This document shows positions 42,491 to 50,974 of a stretch of 64,000 nucleotides of DNA, piece by piece. The notes beneath the pieces are model-generated. The model searched no databases. It had not been told where the DNA came from and saw only the letters and a program-made list of their open reading frames with translations. The position numbers and the translations under genes are program-made. Source of the stretch: Algoriphagus sp. (GTDB lineage: Bacteria; Bacteroidota; Bacteroidia; Cytophagales; Cyclobacteriaceae); contig NZ_JAMWZB010000005.1 of assembly GCF_024305035.1 (NCBI RefSeq), forward strand, positions 107,907-171,906, given 5' to 3'. How positions within the stretch are numbered: position 1 is the first letter of the stretch; every line of letters starts with the position of its first letter.

Positions 42491-43704
42491 TGGAATTTTT
42501 TGACTTTGGGAGCAGCCGCTGAGGTGGAATATTCCTCGCTTAGTCGCAGCGCATAATTATCCAAAAGTGTCCGAAGACGCTTCCGATCTTTTGATCGTAC
42601 GATTAAACCTGCGTGGTATTCCATGGGTACTCGGAAAAAAAGTTCAGGATCATCAAAACTGCTTAAATCCGGATTTTGGAGATGAGTAAGTGTGAGCACG
42701 ATTCCACCGTAATTTTTTGCTGATTTGGGGGCTTGGTATTCCGTACCTTTTGCAATAGCATTTTCAATTTTGGCCCATTCAGCCCAAAGATTGACTCCAG
42801 TTGCAGCTTCAACCATTTCGGCAAGATAGGCTCCACCTACACGAGAAGAGGTTTCCAAAAAATAAATTTCACCATCTTGGTGACATTTGATGAATTCGGT
42901 GTGGGTAGCGCCAAATTTCATTCCAAAAGCTTTCATGATTTCATGGTTCATTTTTTTGATGGCTTTCTCATCTACCGAGCCATATTCTAGGGTGGCTGAG
43001 CGAAAAATTCCACCTTCTTGAGAAATTTCCATGGGTGTACTGAGGTATTGGGAAACCGAAAGAAATATATTTTTTCCTCCAATCATCAATCCATCCGCAT
43101 GGTAGACGTCACCTGGTTTAAACTGCTCGACTAGATAGTAAAGTCGATTTTCACCCAGTTCATGAATGTTTTTCCAGAGTTCATCTTTACTGTACACTTT
43201 GATGATGCCATGAGCTGAAGCTTCCGATCGCGGCTTCAAGACCCAAGGGGCAGCAATATGATCGGCGAATTGATTGATGTCTTCGTCATTGAAGAGGGGG
43301 GAAAAGGCAGGGACTTTCAATCCAGCGTCCTGCGCTTTGATTCGCATGGCGAGTTTGTCACGGAAATATCTTCCGGTCGATTGCCCCATTCCTGAAATTC
43401 GAAGATTTTCTCGTAGAAAAGTAGCTTTCTCGACGTCATAATCATCCAAGGCAATGATGGCGTCAATTTTATGTTCTTTCATTAGTCCACCTACTCCCTG
43501 TAATAGAATATTCAGATCCCAATCTAAATCCTGTCCAGGCATAAAAAATAGCTCGTCAATTGCCTCAAAAGCCCAAGGACTTTCTTTGAGCTTCTCAGAG
43601 GTGACTAGAAAAACCCGATTTCCTTGGTTTTTTAAAGCTTTGAGAAAGGCGTTTCCTTTAAAATAATTGGAAATGCAGAGAAAAGTCTTCGAAGATTCGC
43701 TCAT
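42487..43704 (-). CDS. ATP-grasp domain enzyme
   Basis: A 405-residue protein with an ATP-grasp fold: an N-terminal Rossmann-like part (1-110), 'KLAMRIKAQDAGLKVPAF', 'PWVLKPRSEASAHGI' with the ATP-binding Lys, 'VEQFKPGDVYHADGL', and 'IYFLETSSRVGGAY' with the metal-binding Glu/Asn-type region. The family ligates carboxylates to amines or thiols; the substrate is not evident. It lies 2 bp downstream of leucyl aminopeptidase on the same strand, suggesting a link to amino acids or peptides. Confidence 0.85.
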   Translation of the reverse strand: MSESSKTFLCISNYFKGNAFLKALKNQGNRVFLVTSEKLKESPWAFEAIDELFFMPGQDLDWDLNILLQGVGGLMKEHKIDAIIALDDYDVEKATFLRENLRISGMGQSTGRYFRDKLAMRIKAQDAGLKVPAFSPLFNDEDINQFADHIAAPWVLKPRSEASAHGIIKVYSKDELWKNIHELGENRLYYLVEQFKPGDVYHADGLMIGGKNIFLSVSQYLSTPMEISQEGGIFRSATLEYGSVDEKAIKKMNHEIMKAFGMKFGATHTEFIKCHQDGEIYFLETSSRVGGAYLAEMVEAATGVNLWAEWAKIENAIAKGTEYQAPKSAKNYGGIVLTLTHLQNPDLSSFDDPELFFRVPMEYHAGLIVRSKDRKRLRTLLDNYALRLSEEYSTSAAAPKVKKFH

Positions 43705-43706
43705 AA

Positions 43707-45128
43707 TCAGCCTAGATTTTCGATTAATTTAAGCAATAAATGCACACCGTATGCGGTTGCTGATTTGGTTTTTGCAAATTCCCCATCCCCAAAGGCTACC
43801 CCTGCAATATCAAGATGAGCCCAAGAAGGGTGCTCATGGATAAATGCTTGTAAAAATTTAGCGGCAGTGATTGCTCCGGCAATGGGCTTGCCGTGAAAAT
43901 TGCGAATATCGGCAATCTCGCTGTCCATTTCTCTGCCGTATACCTCCCAAAGTGGGAGACTCCAAGCTTTTTCATCGATGAGCATTCCCAGTTTTTGAAT
44001 TTTTTGGGAAAGAATTTCATCATTGGAAAACAAAGCTGCAGACTCATAACCAAAAGTTCCCACTGCACTTCCAGTCAAGGTAGCAAAATCGAGCAAGCTG
44101 TCCACCGAATAGTTGCTTACCATATAGGAGAGTCCGTCCGCTAAAATCAACCTTCCTTCCGCATCGGTGTCAACGATTTCAATACTCAGGCCTGCATGGC
44201 TTCTTATGACTTCTGAGGGCAGATAGGCATGCTTGTCAATTGCGTTTTCGACAGCGGGTACTATCGTGGTCAAATTGACTGGTAGGGACAAGTCAGCGAT
44301 CAATTGTGTGGCTGCCAAAACCGTGGCAGCACCGCCCATGTCTGATTTCATGAAGTGCATGCCTTTGGTTTTTATGTTGAGTCCTCCCGTATCGAATGTC
44401 ACGCCTTTACCGACCAAGCCGATATGTTTTTTTGCCTCAGGATGACGATACTCAATAACGATGAATTTTGGCGGCTTGGCAGAACCTCTGCTAACGGCTA
44501 AAAATGCCTCCAGCCCCAAGTCTTTTGCCTTTTTTTGGTCGTATATGTGCACATTTATCTTCGGATTATTCTCCAGATTTTTAGCCCATTCGGCCAAAAA
44601 ATCTGGTGTGACCGTATTTGGCGGAAGATCCACCAATTTCATGGCTTCGATTTTTGCCCTTCCGATTTTTTGGGCCCGATCTAGTAATTTTTGGAGATTT
44701 TTGGCCGGAGAAAGAACAGCTACTTCGAGATCATCAAAGGACTGTTTCCGCTCTTTTTTAAAAAAATCCAAGTGGTATTTCCCCAAAATCAAACCGATTA
44801 CCGCAGCTTCGATGAAAGCGGAATCAAAATCTTTACAAAACTCAACCTGAATGGTTTTTTGAACAAGTTCGTGATGTTTTGAAAGGATTCTTCGAAAACC
44901 CGTTTCAATAGTTTTGTACTCCGGATCGGTTCCCAAGCCCAGTAATAACACCAGTTTTCCATCTCTTTCCAGCACGTACATGCTGTCTTTTTTCGCTGTG
45001 AAAATTTGCGAACTAATGGAGAAATCAGGTAATTTTTTAGCAAGGATTTCCTCTCTGAGGTTTTCGGTTACCGGAATGATGGTTAACAGGCTTTTATTTC
45101 CTTTCAATTCTTTGGTACTAAAATTCAT
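43707..45128 (-). CDS. pepA: Leucyl aminopeptidase (M17 family)
   Basis: A 473-residue cytosolic metallopeptidase. The catalytic C-terminal domain has 'GKGVTFDTGGLNIKTKGMHFMKSDMGGA' (metal ligands Lys and Asp, catalytic Lys) and the M17 signature 'DTDAEGRLILADGL' (usually NTDAEGRL; the Asn is Asp here). It removes N-terminal residues from peptides. It is followed 2 bp later by the ATP-grasp gene and preceded by the esterase gene 6 bp upstream, so an esterase-pepA-ATP-grasp transcript is likely. Confidence 0.93.
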   Translation of the reverse strand: MNFSTKELKGNKSLLTIIPVTENLREEILAKKLPDFSISSQIFTAKKDSMYVLERDGKLVLLLGLGTDPEYKTIETGFRRILSKHHELVQKTIQVEFCKDFDSAFIEAAVIGLILGKYHLDFFKKERKQSFDDLEVAVLSPAKNLQKLLDRAQKIGRAKIEAMKLVDLPPNTVTPDFLAEWAKNLENNPKINVHIYDQKKAKDLGLEAFLAVSRGSAKPPKFIVIEYRHPEAKKHIGLVGKGVTFDTGGLNIKTKGMHFMKSDMGGAATVLAATQLIADLSLPVNLTTIVPAVENAIDKHAYLPSEVIRSHAGLSIEIVDTDAEGRLILADGLSYMVSNYSVDSLLDFATLTGSAVGTFGYESAALFSNDEILSQKIQKLGMLIDEKAWSLPLWEVYGREMDSEIADIRNFHGKPIAGAITAAKFLQAFIHEHPSWAHLDIAGVAFGDGEFAKTKSATAYGVHLLLKLIENLG

Positions 45129-45134
45129 AGGTTT

Positions 45135-46250
45135 TTATTCTGGTTTATCACTAAAAAACAACCATTCGATCGCTTTGGGAAATTCATCACTCCAAAAGCT
45201 TTCATTATGTTTCCCGTGTTCATTTATGGAAAGTCTGATTTTCATTTTCCCTTGGAGGCTTTCTCGTTTGAGCAGTCGGTTTCGTAATTTGCTCACATGC
45301 TTGACCATGGTTTCGCTTTCATCTCCCCCAGCATAAAGGTACAAGCGGGTTTCTTGAGGTTCAAAGAAATCCAAAAAGCCCAATTTAAGTTTTGGAATCA
45401 CCCAAAGTGAAGGAGAAAATACCATCAGTTTGCCAAAAACTTCAGGATAAATCAACCCCGAAAAGATACTGACCAACCCACCCATGGAACTCCCCCCAAT
45501 TCCAGTAAATTCCCGCTCAGGTTTGGTTCGGAACGTTTGATCCACAAATGGCTTTAGGGTGTCTGTGATGAATCGAATATACTTTTTGCCATGGCCCACT
45601 CCTAATACTGTTTGGCCAACGTTATATTCTTGAATTCGGTCGGACTCGGCATGTTCGATGGCAATAATAATGATATTGCCGATACCATAGTCTGACATAA
45701 CAGCCAGCTTTTTGTCTATCTGCCAGTTGAAGGCAGATTTTTCATTGAACAGGTTTTGTGCATCATGAAGGTATAAAACCGGATAGTTTTGATCCGATGT
45801 TTGGTAATCGTGAGGCAGAAGGGCCCAGATCTTTCGGGTTTTGTTGAGCTGAGGGATTTCAAACTCCTCTGAAATTAATTGAATTTTTGGAAGTTGACTG
45901 GGCCGGTAAGGAAGCCAGTTTCTTCGCCATTTGGCTACCTTTTCAATGCGGGTAGTTTGATTGTCATTCCAATGGCGATTGGGGGTTTTGTTTCCATAGC
46001 GATCGATTTCCACTTCGGACCAGTCTCCTTTGGTGAACTTATAAATCAATTCTCCTTGGAATTTTTCATCATCGGGAAAGGTAAACTCATACTTCCCCTC
46101 AGTGATTTTGTCCATTTTGAATCTACTGTCCTGGGTAACCCATTCATTGAAATTCCCGGCAATATACACCGGCCGATGATCATCCTGAGGGGTATGTAAA
46201 ATGACCGTTTTAGAAATTTGAGTTTGGCTGGCAGATTCGTTAGGTTTCAT
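45135..46250 (-). CDS. Alpha/beta-hydrolase esterase with N-terminal CBM48-like domain
   Basis: A 371-residue protein from the ATG at 46250 (frame open to 46304). Residues 10-105 look like a CBM48/AMPK-type immunoglobulin-like domain ('PVYIAGNFNEWV...KMDKITEGKYEF'). The rest is a putative esterase of the Fes/esterase-D type: 'NYPVLYLHDAQNLF', nucleophile 'GGSSMGG', and a C-terminal 'HGKHNESFW' His. No signal peptide is seen. The substrate is unknown; a starch- or glycogen-linked ligand is only suggested by the N-terminal domain. Confidence 0.82.
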   Translation of the reverse strand: MKPNESASQTQISKTVILHTPQDDHRPVYIAGNFNEWVTQDSRFKMDKITEGKYEFTFPDDEKFQGELIYKFTKGDWSEVEIDRYGNKTPNRHWNDNQTTRIEKVAKWRRNWLPYRPSQLPKIQLISEEFEIPQLNKTRKIWALLPHDYQTSDQNYPVLYLHDAQNLFNEKSAFNWQIDKKLAVMSDYGIGNIIIIAIEHAESDRIQEYNVGQTVLGVGHGKKYIRFITDTLKPFVDQTFRTKPEREFTGIGGSSMGGLVSIFSGLIYPEVFGKLMVFSPSLWVIPKLKLGFLDFFEPQETRLYLYAGGDESETMVKHVSKLRNRLLKRESLQGKMKIRLSINEHGKHNESFWSDEFPKAIEWLFFSDKPE

Positions 46251-46316
46251 ATTCGAGGTCCGCGATTTTGTAAACCGGGAAATGCAAAAATAGGCTTTTG
46301 ACAAGCAAGATGAAAT

Positions 46317-48041
46317 CTATACTTTTTCAAATGGTCGAAAGCGAATTTCCTCCGGATAGGGAAAAGCGTGGATCAATTCTCCCTGCTTAATTTTGTGTTG
46401 GATTTTTGACCAGTGATTGGGATCAAATAAATCCTGATGGTAGGTAATGAAGTGGTCTCTAAGGTCGGAGCGGCCAATCATCCAGCGTTTGAAATCCTCC
46501 GGGAAAACATCATTTTTGGCTATATCATACCAAGGTTCAGGGGAATAAATCTGTGCGTAATTTTCAGGTTTTGGTTTGATCCGAAAATTCATGTCCGTCA
46601 AAAACTCAATTTCATCGTAGTCGTAAAAAATCACCCGCTTTTGCCTGGTCAAGCCAAAATTCTTGGTCATCATATCTCCTGGGAAAATATTGGCTTGAGC
46701 CAGCTGAAGGATGGATCGCCCATAATCTTCGACAACAAATTTACCCTCTTCAGTTGTACACTTTTCAAGATAAAGATTGAGCGGTTCCATTTTTCGCTCG
46801 GTGTATAGGTGCTTAATAATTAATTCGGTATCTCGAATTTCAAGTAACGAATTGACGGTGTTTCTGAGCTCTTTGAGCAAGTCCGGATGAACTCGCTTGA
46901 TTGGAATCCTGAAAAATTCGAACTCATGCGTATCGGCCATTCTTCCTACCCGATCATGAAGAGAAACCAGTTTGTATTTATCTCTTACCTCTTGTCGAGT
47001 CATGCTTTTTGGCGGCTCGAAGTGGTCTTTGATCAATTTGAAGACCACATTTAAGGATGGCAGCGTAAAAACGGTCATCACCATTCCTTTGATTCCGGGA
47101 GCGACCACAAATTGATCGGTACTTTGCTGCAGGTGAAGTAGAAAATCCCGGTAAAATAGTGTTTTCCCATGCTTATTAAATCCAATGGCATTGTAGAGTT
47201 CATGGGTTTTTTTATGTGGAATGACTGAACTTAGAAAGCCTACAATCTGAGAGGGAATTTGGGCTTCTACCATAAAATAGGATCGGGTAAAGCTAAAAAG
47301 CGTACTCATCATATGAGGATCAAAAATCAGGGTGTCCACAAAAATTCCTTTGGGGCCATGAAGGATGGGAATGATAAATGGCATCCATTTATTCCCGACA
47401 TAGGTTCTACCTATGAGATATGCCGCTTTATTTCTGTAAAAGACTGATTTTAATATCTCTGTGATTGTCTCGGGCCCCGGTTGATACCGGGTGAGGATTA
47501 CGTCTTTGACGCTATTGACCAAAAATGCGACATCGGCCTCTTTATCCATGAAAGGAGCGCCAAACTCATAATCGCTTAAAATGGTTCGAATGATTTTTTC
47601 TAATCCCAAGGAACCGGGATAGGAATTGACCAACTGGCTGTTTTCGTAAATAGCACATTCATTGTATCCCTCCATCAGATACATCAGCTCCGGATCTGCA
47701 GACATCCCGGGAAAAGCCTTGCGAATGATGGAATTAAAAAAAGTCTCCGCCAGTTCGATATCGTCTCGGTTGGTAATCAATTTCTGGTACTCTTCTCGAA
47801 TTTTAAACCAGATTTCCCGTTCTGCAGCATCCGAGTCTAGCATATCTGAGAATTCCCTGACTAGCTGGAAAAGTAAATCTTTATACAGGCGCAATCGCTG
47901 ACGATGGTTGAGCTGCATGGAGGCCCAATCTCGATTTTTAAAATAAACCGGGGCGAGTCGAGTCAGTGTGTTGAAGGTGTGGATATAGCTTAAAAATCCG
48001 GTGTAGATTTTTTGAGCAAGGGGAAGGGCTCGATGTGGCAT
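46317..48041 (-). CDS. aceK: Isocitrate dehydrogenase kinase/phosphatase
   Basis: A 574-residue protein, the usual length of AceK. Core motifs match the E. coli enzyme as I recall it: 'GIKGMVMTVFTLPSLNVVFKLIKD' (ATP loop and Lys), 'LHDRVGRMADTHEFE', 'NIFPGDMMTKNFG' and 'VIFYDYDEI' (metal-binding Asp residues). AceK reversibly phosphorylates isocitrate dehydrogenase and thereby sends carbon to the glyoxylate bypass. No aceA, aceB or icd gene lies in the window. Confidence 0.94.
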   Translation of the reverse strand: MPHRALPLAQKIYTGFLSYIHTFNTLTRLAPVYFKNRDWASMQLNHRQRLRLYKDLLFQLVREFSDMLDSDAAEREIWFKIREEYQKLITNRDDIELAETFFNSIIRKAFPGMSADPELMYLMEGYNECAIYENSQLVNSYPGSLGLEKIIRTILSDYEFGAPFMDKEADVAFLVNSVKDVILTRYQPGPETITEILKSVFYRNKAAYLIGRTYVGNKWMPFIIPILHGPKGIFVDTLIFDPHMMSTLFSFTRSYFMVEAQIPSQIVGFLSSVIPHKKTHELYNAIGFNKHGKTLFYRDFLLHLQQSTDQFVVAPGIKGMVMTVFTLPSLNVVFKLIKDHFEPPKSMTRQEVRDKYKLVSLHDRVGRMADTHEFEFFRIPIKRVHPDLLKELRNTVNSLLEIRDTELIIKHLYTERKMEPLNLYLEKCTTEEGKFVVEDYGRSILQLAQANIFPGDMMTKNFGLTRQKRVIFYDYDEIEFLTDMNFRIKPKPENYAQIYSPEPWYDIAKNDVFPEDFKRWMIGRSDLRDHFITYHQDLFDPNHWSKIQHKIKQGELIHAFPYPEEIRFRPFEKV

Positions 48042-48315
48042 GAGGTAAATTTAGAGGATTGTGGTAGGCCGGACTAAGTTGCCTGAAAATATTTTGATGA
48101 AAACTCGTGAAATTTATGCAGACGATTGCATAAATTTTCAAAGGAATATGGGCTGAAATTCTAATTTTTTCTTCAAAAAATCTTTAGGTTAAATGAGCTT
48201 GATTTTGAACCATTTACAAGAAAAAATCAACGGAAAATAAAATTTTGAAAATCTTTCGCAATCGATTGTTTGGAGTATATAAAAACATTTTCTACTTTTC
48301 GAAGGTATTCATGAA

Positions 48316-48346
48316 TTGAATATCTACAATAGGTTTAATAGGTTTG
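48316..48346 (+). promoter_or_regulatory. Promoter TTG-N20-TAGGTTTG in gene-free DNA
   Basis: TTG at 48316-48318, TAGGTTTG at 48339-48346, spacing 20 bp: an exact consensus match. It directs transcription into the hairpin only ten bases downstream. Confidence 0.5.
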
Positions 48347-48356
48347 AGAGCAGGAA

Positions 48357-48386
48357 AAGGTCGGATTCATAGTCCGGCCTTTTTTA
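48357..48386 (+). terminator. Intrinsic terminator without an upstream gene
   Basis: AAGGTCGGA (48357-48365) pairs with TCCGGCCTT (48373-48381) over 9 bp with one G-T, followed by T6. No plus-strand gene precedes it. Confidence 0.75.
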
Positions 48387-48540
48387 ATTTTAGGGATTTA
48401 ACTTTCCAATGAATGAAACCCCTGATTTTTCTTCATTCCTAATTTCTCGGGAATTAAAGGAACCTTAGATTCGAAGGAGTAAAATTCCTAGTTGAACCCT
48501 GTTTTTTGAAGCTCGGAATTAATTTTGCTACATTTTTATC

Positions 48541-48945
48541 ATGAATGAAATTCCAGATATTAAGACCAAACCTAAGGTCAAAATCGACCAAGAACTTCTT
48601 GAAAAATCAAAAGTCCAGATCGAAACTGAACAGCAAGTGGTCGTTCATATTCGACTTCAGCTCGAGGTCCTGCCCAGTTTGATCCGAATTTGGCCCAATA
48701 CCTTTTTGATTTGTGGGAATACCCATTTTAAATCAAAACTGTTAAATGCCGACCGAATCAGTTTTGCCCCAATGTGGACCACAATCGATCGAAAGACTTA
48801 TAGATTTACCTTGATTTTCGAGGGACTTCCCAGAGAGTGTGCCTTTTTTGATTTGGTTGAAGAACTTGATACCCTGGATCGATTTGAATATTATGGGATA
48901 GCCCGTAATCAAAGTGATATTTATTACCTCAACCTCAACCCGTAA
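48541..48945 (+). CDS. Hypothetical protein, 134 aa
   Basis: No signal peptide or membrane segment. The N-terminus is Lys/Glu-rich ('KTKPKVKIDQELLEKSKVQ'); the rest alternates hydrophobic and charged residues and contains 'IWPNTFLICGN', 'APMWTTIDRKTYRFTLIFEGL' and 'FDLVEELD', which reads like a compact beta-rich domain. I do not recognise a family. A -7 box TAATTTTG at 48520-48527 would start transcription next to the ATG, which supports expression. Confidence 0.7.
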   Translation: MNEIPDIKTKPKVKIDQELLEKSKVQIETEQQVVVHIRLQLEVLPSLIRIWPNTFLICGNTHFKSKLLNADRISFAPMWTTIDRKTYRFTLIFEGLPRECAFFDLVEELDTLDRFEYYGIARNQSDIYYLNLNP

Positions 48946-49625
48946 GAATTTCCTTGTGTTCAGATTAGATCAGTGAACTACCCACCCACCGCAGAGGCGA
49001 TGGGTTCGGCGTGATAGGTCACAGACTCATCTATCAGATTCGACTCACTCATTTTTTCTTTCTCTCTTTTTTTCTTCTTGGTGTGTTCGAGCATCCCACA
49101 AGCAGACCATCATAGGGTTATTCCTTGCTTTCACCACTTAACATGTCTTTTAATTCTTGTTACTAAGTCTCGTAGTATCTTGGTCGGTCAGTTAAATGAT
49201 GATTTAAGTTCTCTATTCAGCTTTTTAGCTAATAATTTAGCTTGTAAACCAAAGGGGGTTGAATCCAATGAATATCACCTTCATTTTCGAATTCGTTACC
49301 TTCCTGTTAGCTATTGGTCAGTTAGTTCGTAGGCTAAAACAAGAATCTATTCTTCAGTTAGGGTTCTTGCATGGTACTAGCTCACCTCAATTCAAGTGGG
49401 ATCAGCGTTTACTTGGCTCAGATAGCTTCTTGGTTTGTTCCAGAGGCAAAGCATGTCCAGAAACCATTCGACAGGGTTTCCATTTACAAGCTTAGTGGTC
49501 CTTTACATCCCAGCCACATTCTAGAGGGTGAGTTTTAGGTTCTGTTTTATTAAATCTTACGGATCTCAAAGCTTTGTCCTTGTTTTTTGTGCTGAATGTC
49601 CTAGTTTGGTCTTTCTTTTCCCATT
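48946..49625. other. Gene-free stretch, 680 bp, of unusual composition
   Basis: Long runs of C/T on the plus strand (around 49045-49080). Short ORFs at 49078-49332 and 49259-49495 (+) have no protein-like character. On the minus strand a short coding-like tail, MSESNLIDESVTYHAEPIAS and four more residues, ends with TAG near 48976; its frame is closed about 45 codons upstream. It may be a decayed gene or element; I cannot identify it. Confidence 0.5.
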
Positions 49626-50294
49626 ATGATGAAAATAAAGCGCTTCCTTTTCTGGATGGTTTTGGCTGGTTTTGGCCTTTATTCTTGTACAGGTAATCCT
49701 TCTGAGGACGAAAAGAAGTCTGGAGTCCAACTGGAGGATCCTAGAGCTGATGTTGTTCAGCGGTTGGATGTGGCCTTAGCTCAAAAAAAAGACTGGGTAG
49801 GTCATTGGTCAGGATATCTGGGGAGTTTTTCGGCTGTTGATTTTGAACTGGTCATGGAGGATTCCCTCGATCAATACGAAATGCCAGAAAAAAATCCAAT
49901 TGGACAGGGGGACCCTCTTGCACCTTATCAACTTTCCCATCCGGGAGGGAACGGAGTGGTAGATATTTATTCCTACAAAGTGGAATCTCAAGGGGATGAA
50001 GGAAAAGCCTATCTCAATCCTGATTCAGAGGTAGTTTGGTACAAAGCTGACGGCATGAAGAAAAGGCTTTTATTTATGGGACCATCCGGGATGTTTGAAG
50101 AAGCCCTATGGTTAAATGAAAATGAGCTATTGGTATTGGGTTTTTTTCAGGAAGATTCAGGAGCTCGCCCCATGGTTTGGTGGTTGGACCTGGAACGATT
50201 ACAGATGCGGCAGTATAGTTTGAATGAAAACTCGGATTCCTATCCGGTCAATTCCTACCTAGATTTGAAAATTAAACCTCTTTCCCTGGATTGA
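49626..50294 (+). CDS. Hypothetical lipoprotein
   Basis: A 222-residue protein with a lipoprotein signal (MMKIKR, hydrophobic core, lipobox LYSC at about 18-21). The mature part has a Trp-rich segment 'KKDWVGHWSGYLG' and several beta-like stretches ('KRLLFMGPSGMFEEALWLNENELLVLGFFQED'), typical of small envelope lipoproteins, but I know no family. It lies 1 bp before the Nudix gene, so the two share a transcript. Confidence 0.75.
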   Translation: MMKIKRFLFWMVLAGFGLYSCTGNPSEDEKKSGVQLEDPRADVVQRLDVALAQKKDWVGHWSGYLGSFSAVDFELVMEDSLDQYEMPEKNPIGQGDPLAPYQLSHPGGNGVVDIYSYKVESQGDEGKAYLNPDSEVVWYKADGMKKRLLFMGPSGMFEEALWLNENELLVLGFFQEDSGARPMVWWLDLERLQMRQYSLNENSDSYPVNSYLDLKIKPLSLD

Positions 50295-50295
50295 C

Positions 50296-50934
50296 ATGCG
50301 ATTTGAAGAGGCTTTACAACGGATCAGGGAGGGGATAGCAAGGCCTCTACCGGGGAAGGAAGCACAGTTAAAAATGTCACCCCAACCGGTGGATACCCGC
50401 AGATTTGATTCAAAAATTCCATCTACCCATCGAAGGAGTGCGGTATTGGTTATGCTGTATCCTCAAGGGGAAAATGCGTTTTTTCCTTTAATCAAGCGTC
50501 CCGAATACCGCGGTGCACATAGTGGACAGATTGCTTTTCCGGGTGGAAAAATGGAAATTACAGATCCCGATATCTTTTTTACAGCCCTACGGGAGGCAGA
50601 GGAAGAGGTAGCCATCAACCCGGATAAAGTAACAATTCTGGGAAGGTTGACTGATCTTTACATTCCTACCAGTAATTTTTTGGTCACACCGGTTCTTGGC
50701 TTTTCCCAAGAAGTTCCAGATTTCATTCCTGAAAGGCGAGAGGTGCAGCGAATTCTGCCCACTTCCTTAAAATCGCTCTTTGAAGAACCGACTAGGCAGC
50801 GAACACAACTCAAACTAAATCCCAGCATCACACTTGACACTCCCTTTTTTGAAATTGATAGGGAAATGGTCTGGGGTGCCACGGCGATGATTTTATCTGA
50901 GTTTATTGAACTGCTTAAAGCCAAAGAAGAATAG
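50296..50934 (+). CDS. CoA-pyrophosphatase-type Nudix hydrolase
   Basis: A 212-residue Nudix protein. The Nudix box is well preserved ('GGKMEITDPD...ALREAEEEV', with the REUxEE core), and the following 'GRLTDLYIPTSNFLVTPVLGF' matches the UPF0035 signature of CoA diphosphatases (NudL/PCD1). It would cleave CoA or its oxidised forms to 3',5'-ADP and 4'-phosphopantetheine. It follows the lipoprotein gene by 1 bp. Confidence 0.88.
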   Translation: MRFEEALQRIREGIARPLPGKEAQLKMSPQPVDTRRFDSKIPSTHRRSAVLVMLYPQGENAFFPLIKRPEYRGAHSGQIAFPGGKMEITDPDIFFTALREAEEEVAINPDKVTILGRLTDLYIPTSNFLVTPVLGFSQEVPDFIPERREVQRILPTSLKSLFEEPTRQRTQLKLNPSITLDTPFFEIDREMVWGATAMILSEFIELLKAKEE

Positions 50935-50974
50935 GTCTTTGAGCTTTTTTTGGTATTGTTGCAAAGCGAAAAAA

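Larger units (their letters stand above)
48042..48540. other. Gene-free stretch, 499 bp
   Basis: No credible ORF on either strand. It is AT-rich and holds a tandem 9-mer (AATAGGTTT at 48328 and 48337), a canonical promoter at 48316-48346, a terminator at 48357-48386, and a -7 box TAATTTTG at 48520-48527 just before the gene at 48541. Confidence 0.7.

Noticed and set aside
49078..49495. Two plus-strand ORFs of 84 and 78 codons
   Set aside because: No start context, Cys- and His-scattered composition, mutual overlap and no family resemblance; more like chance ORFs in a non-coding block.
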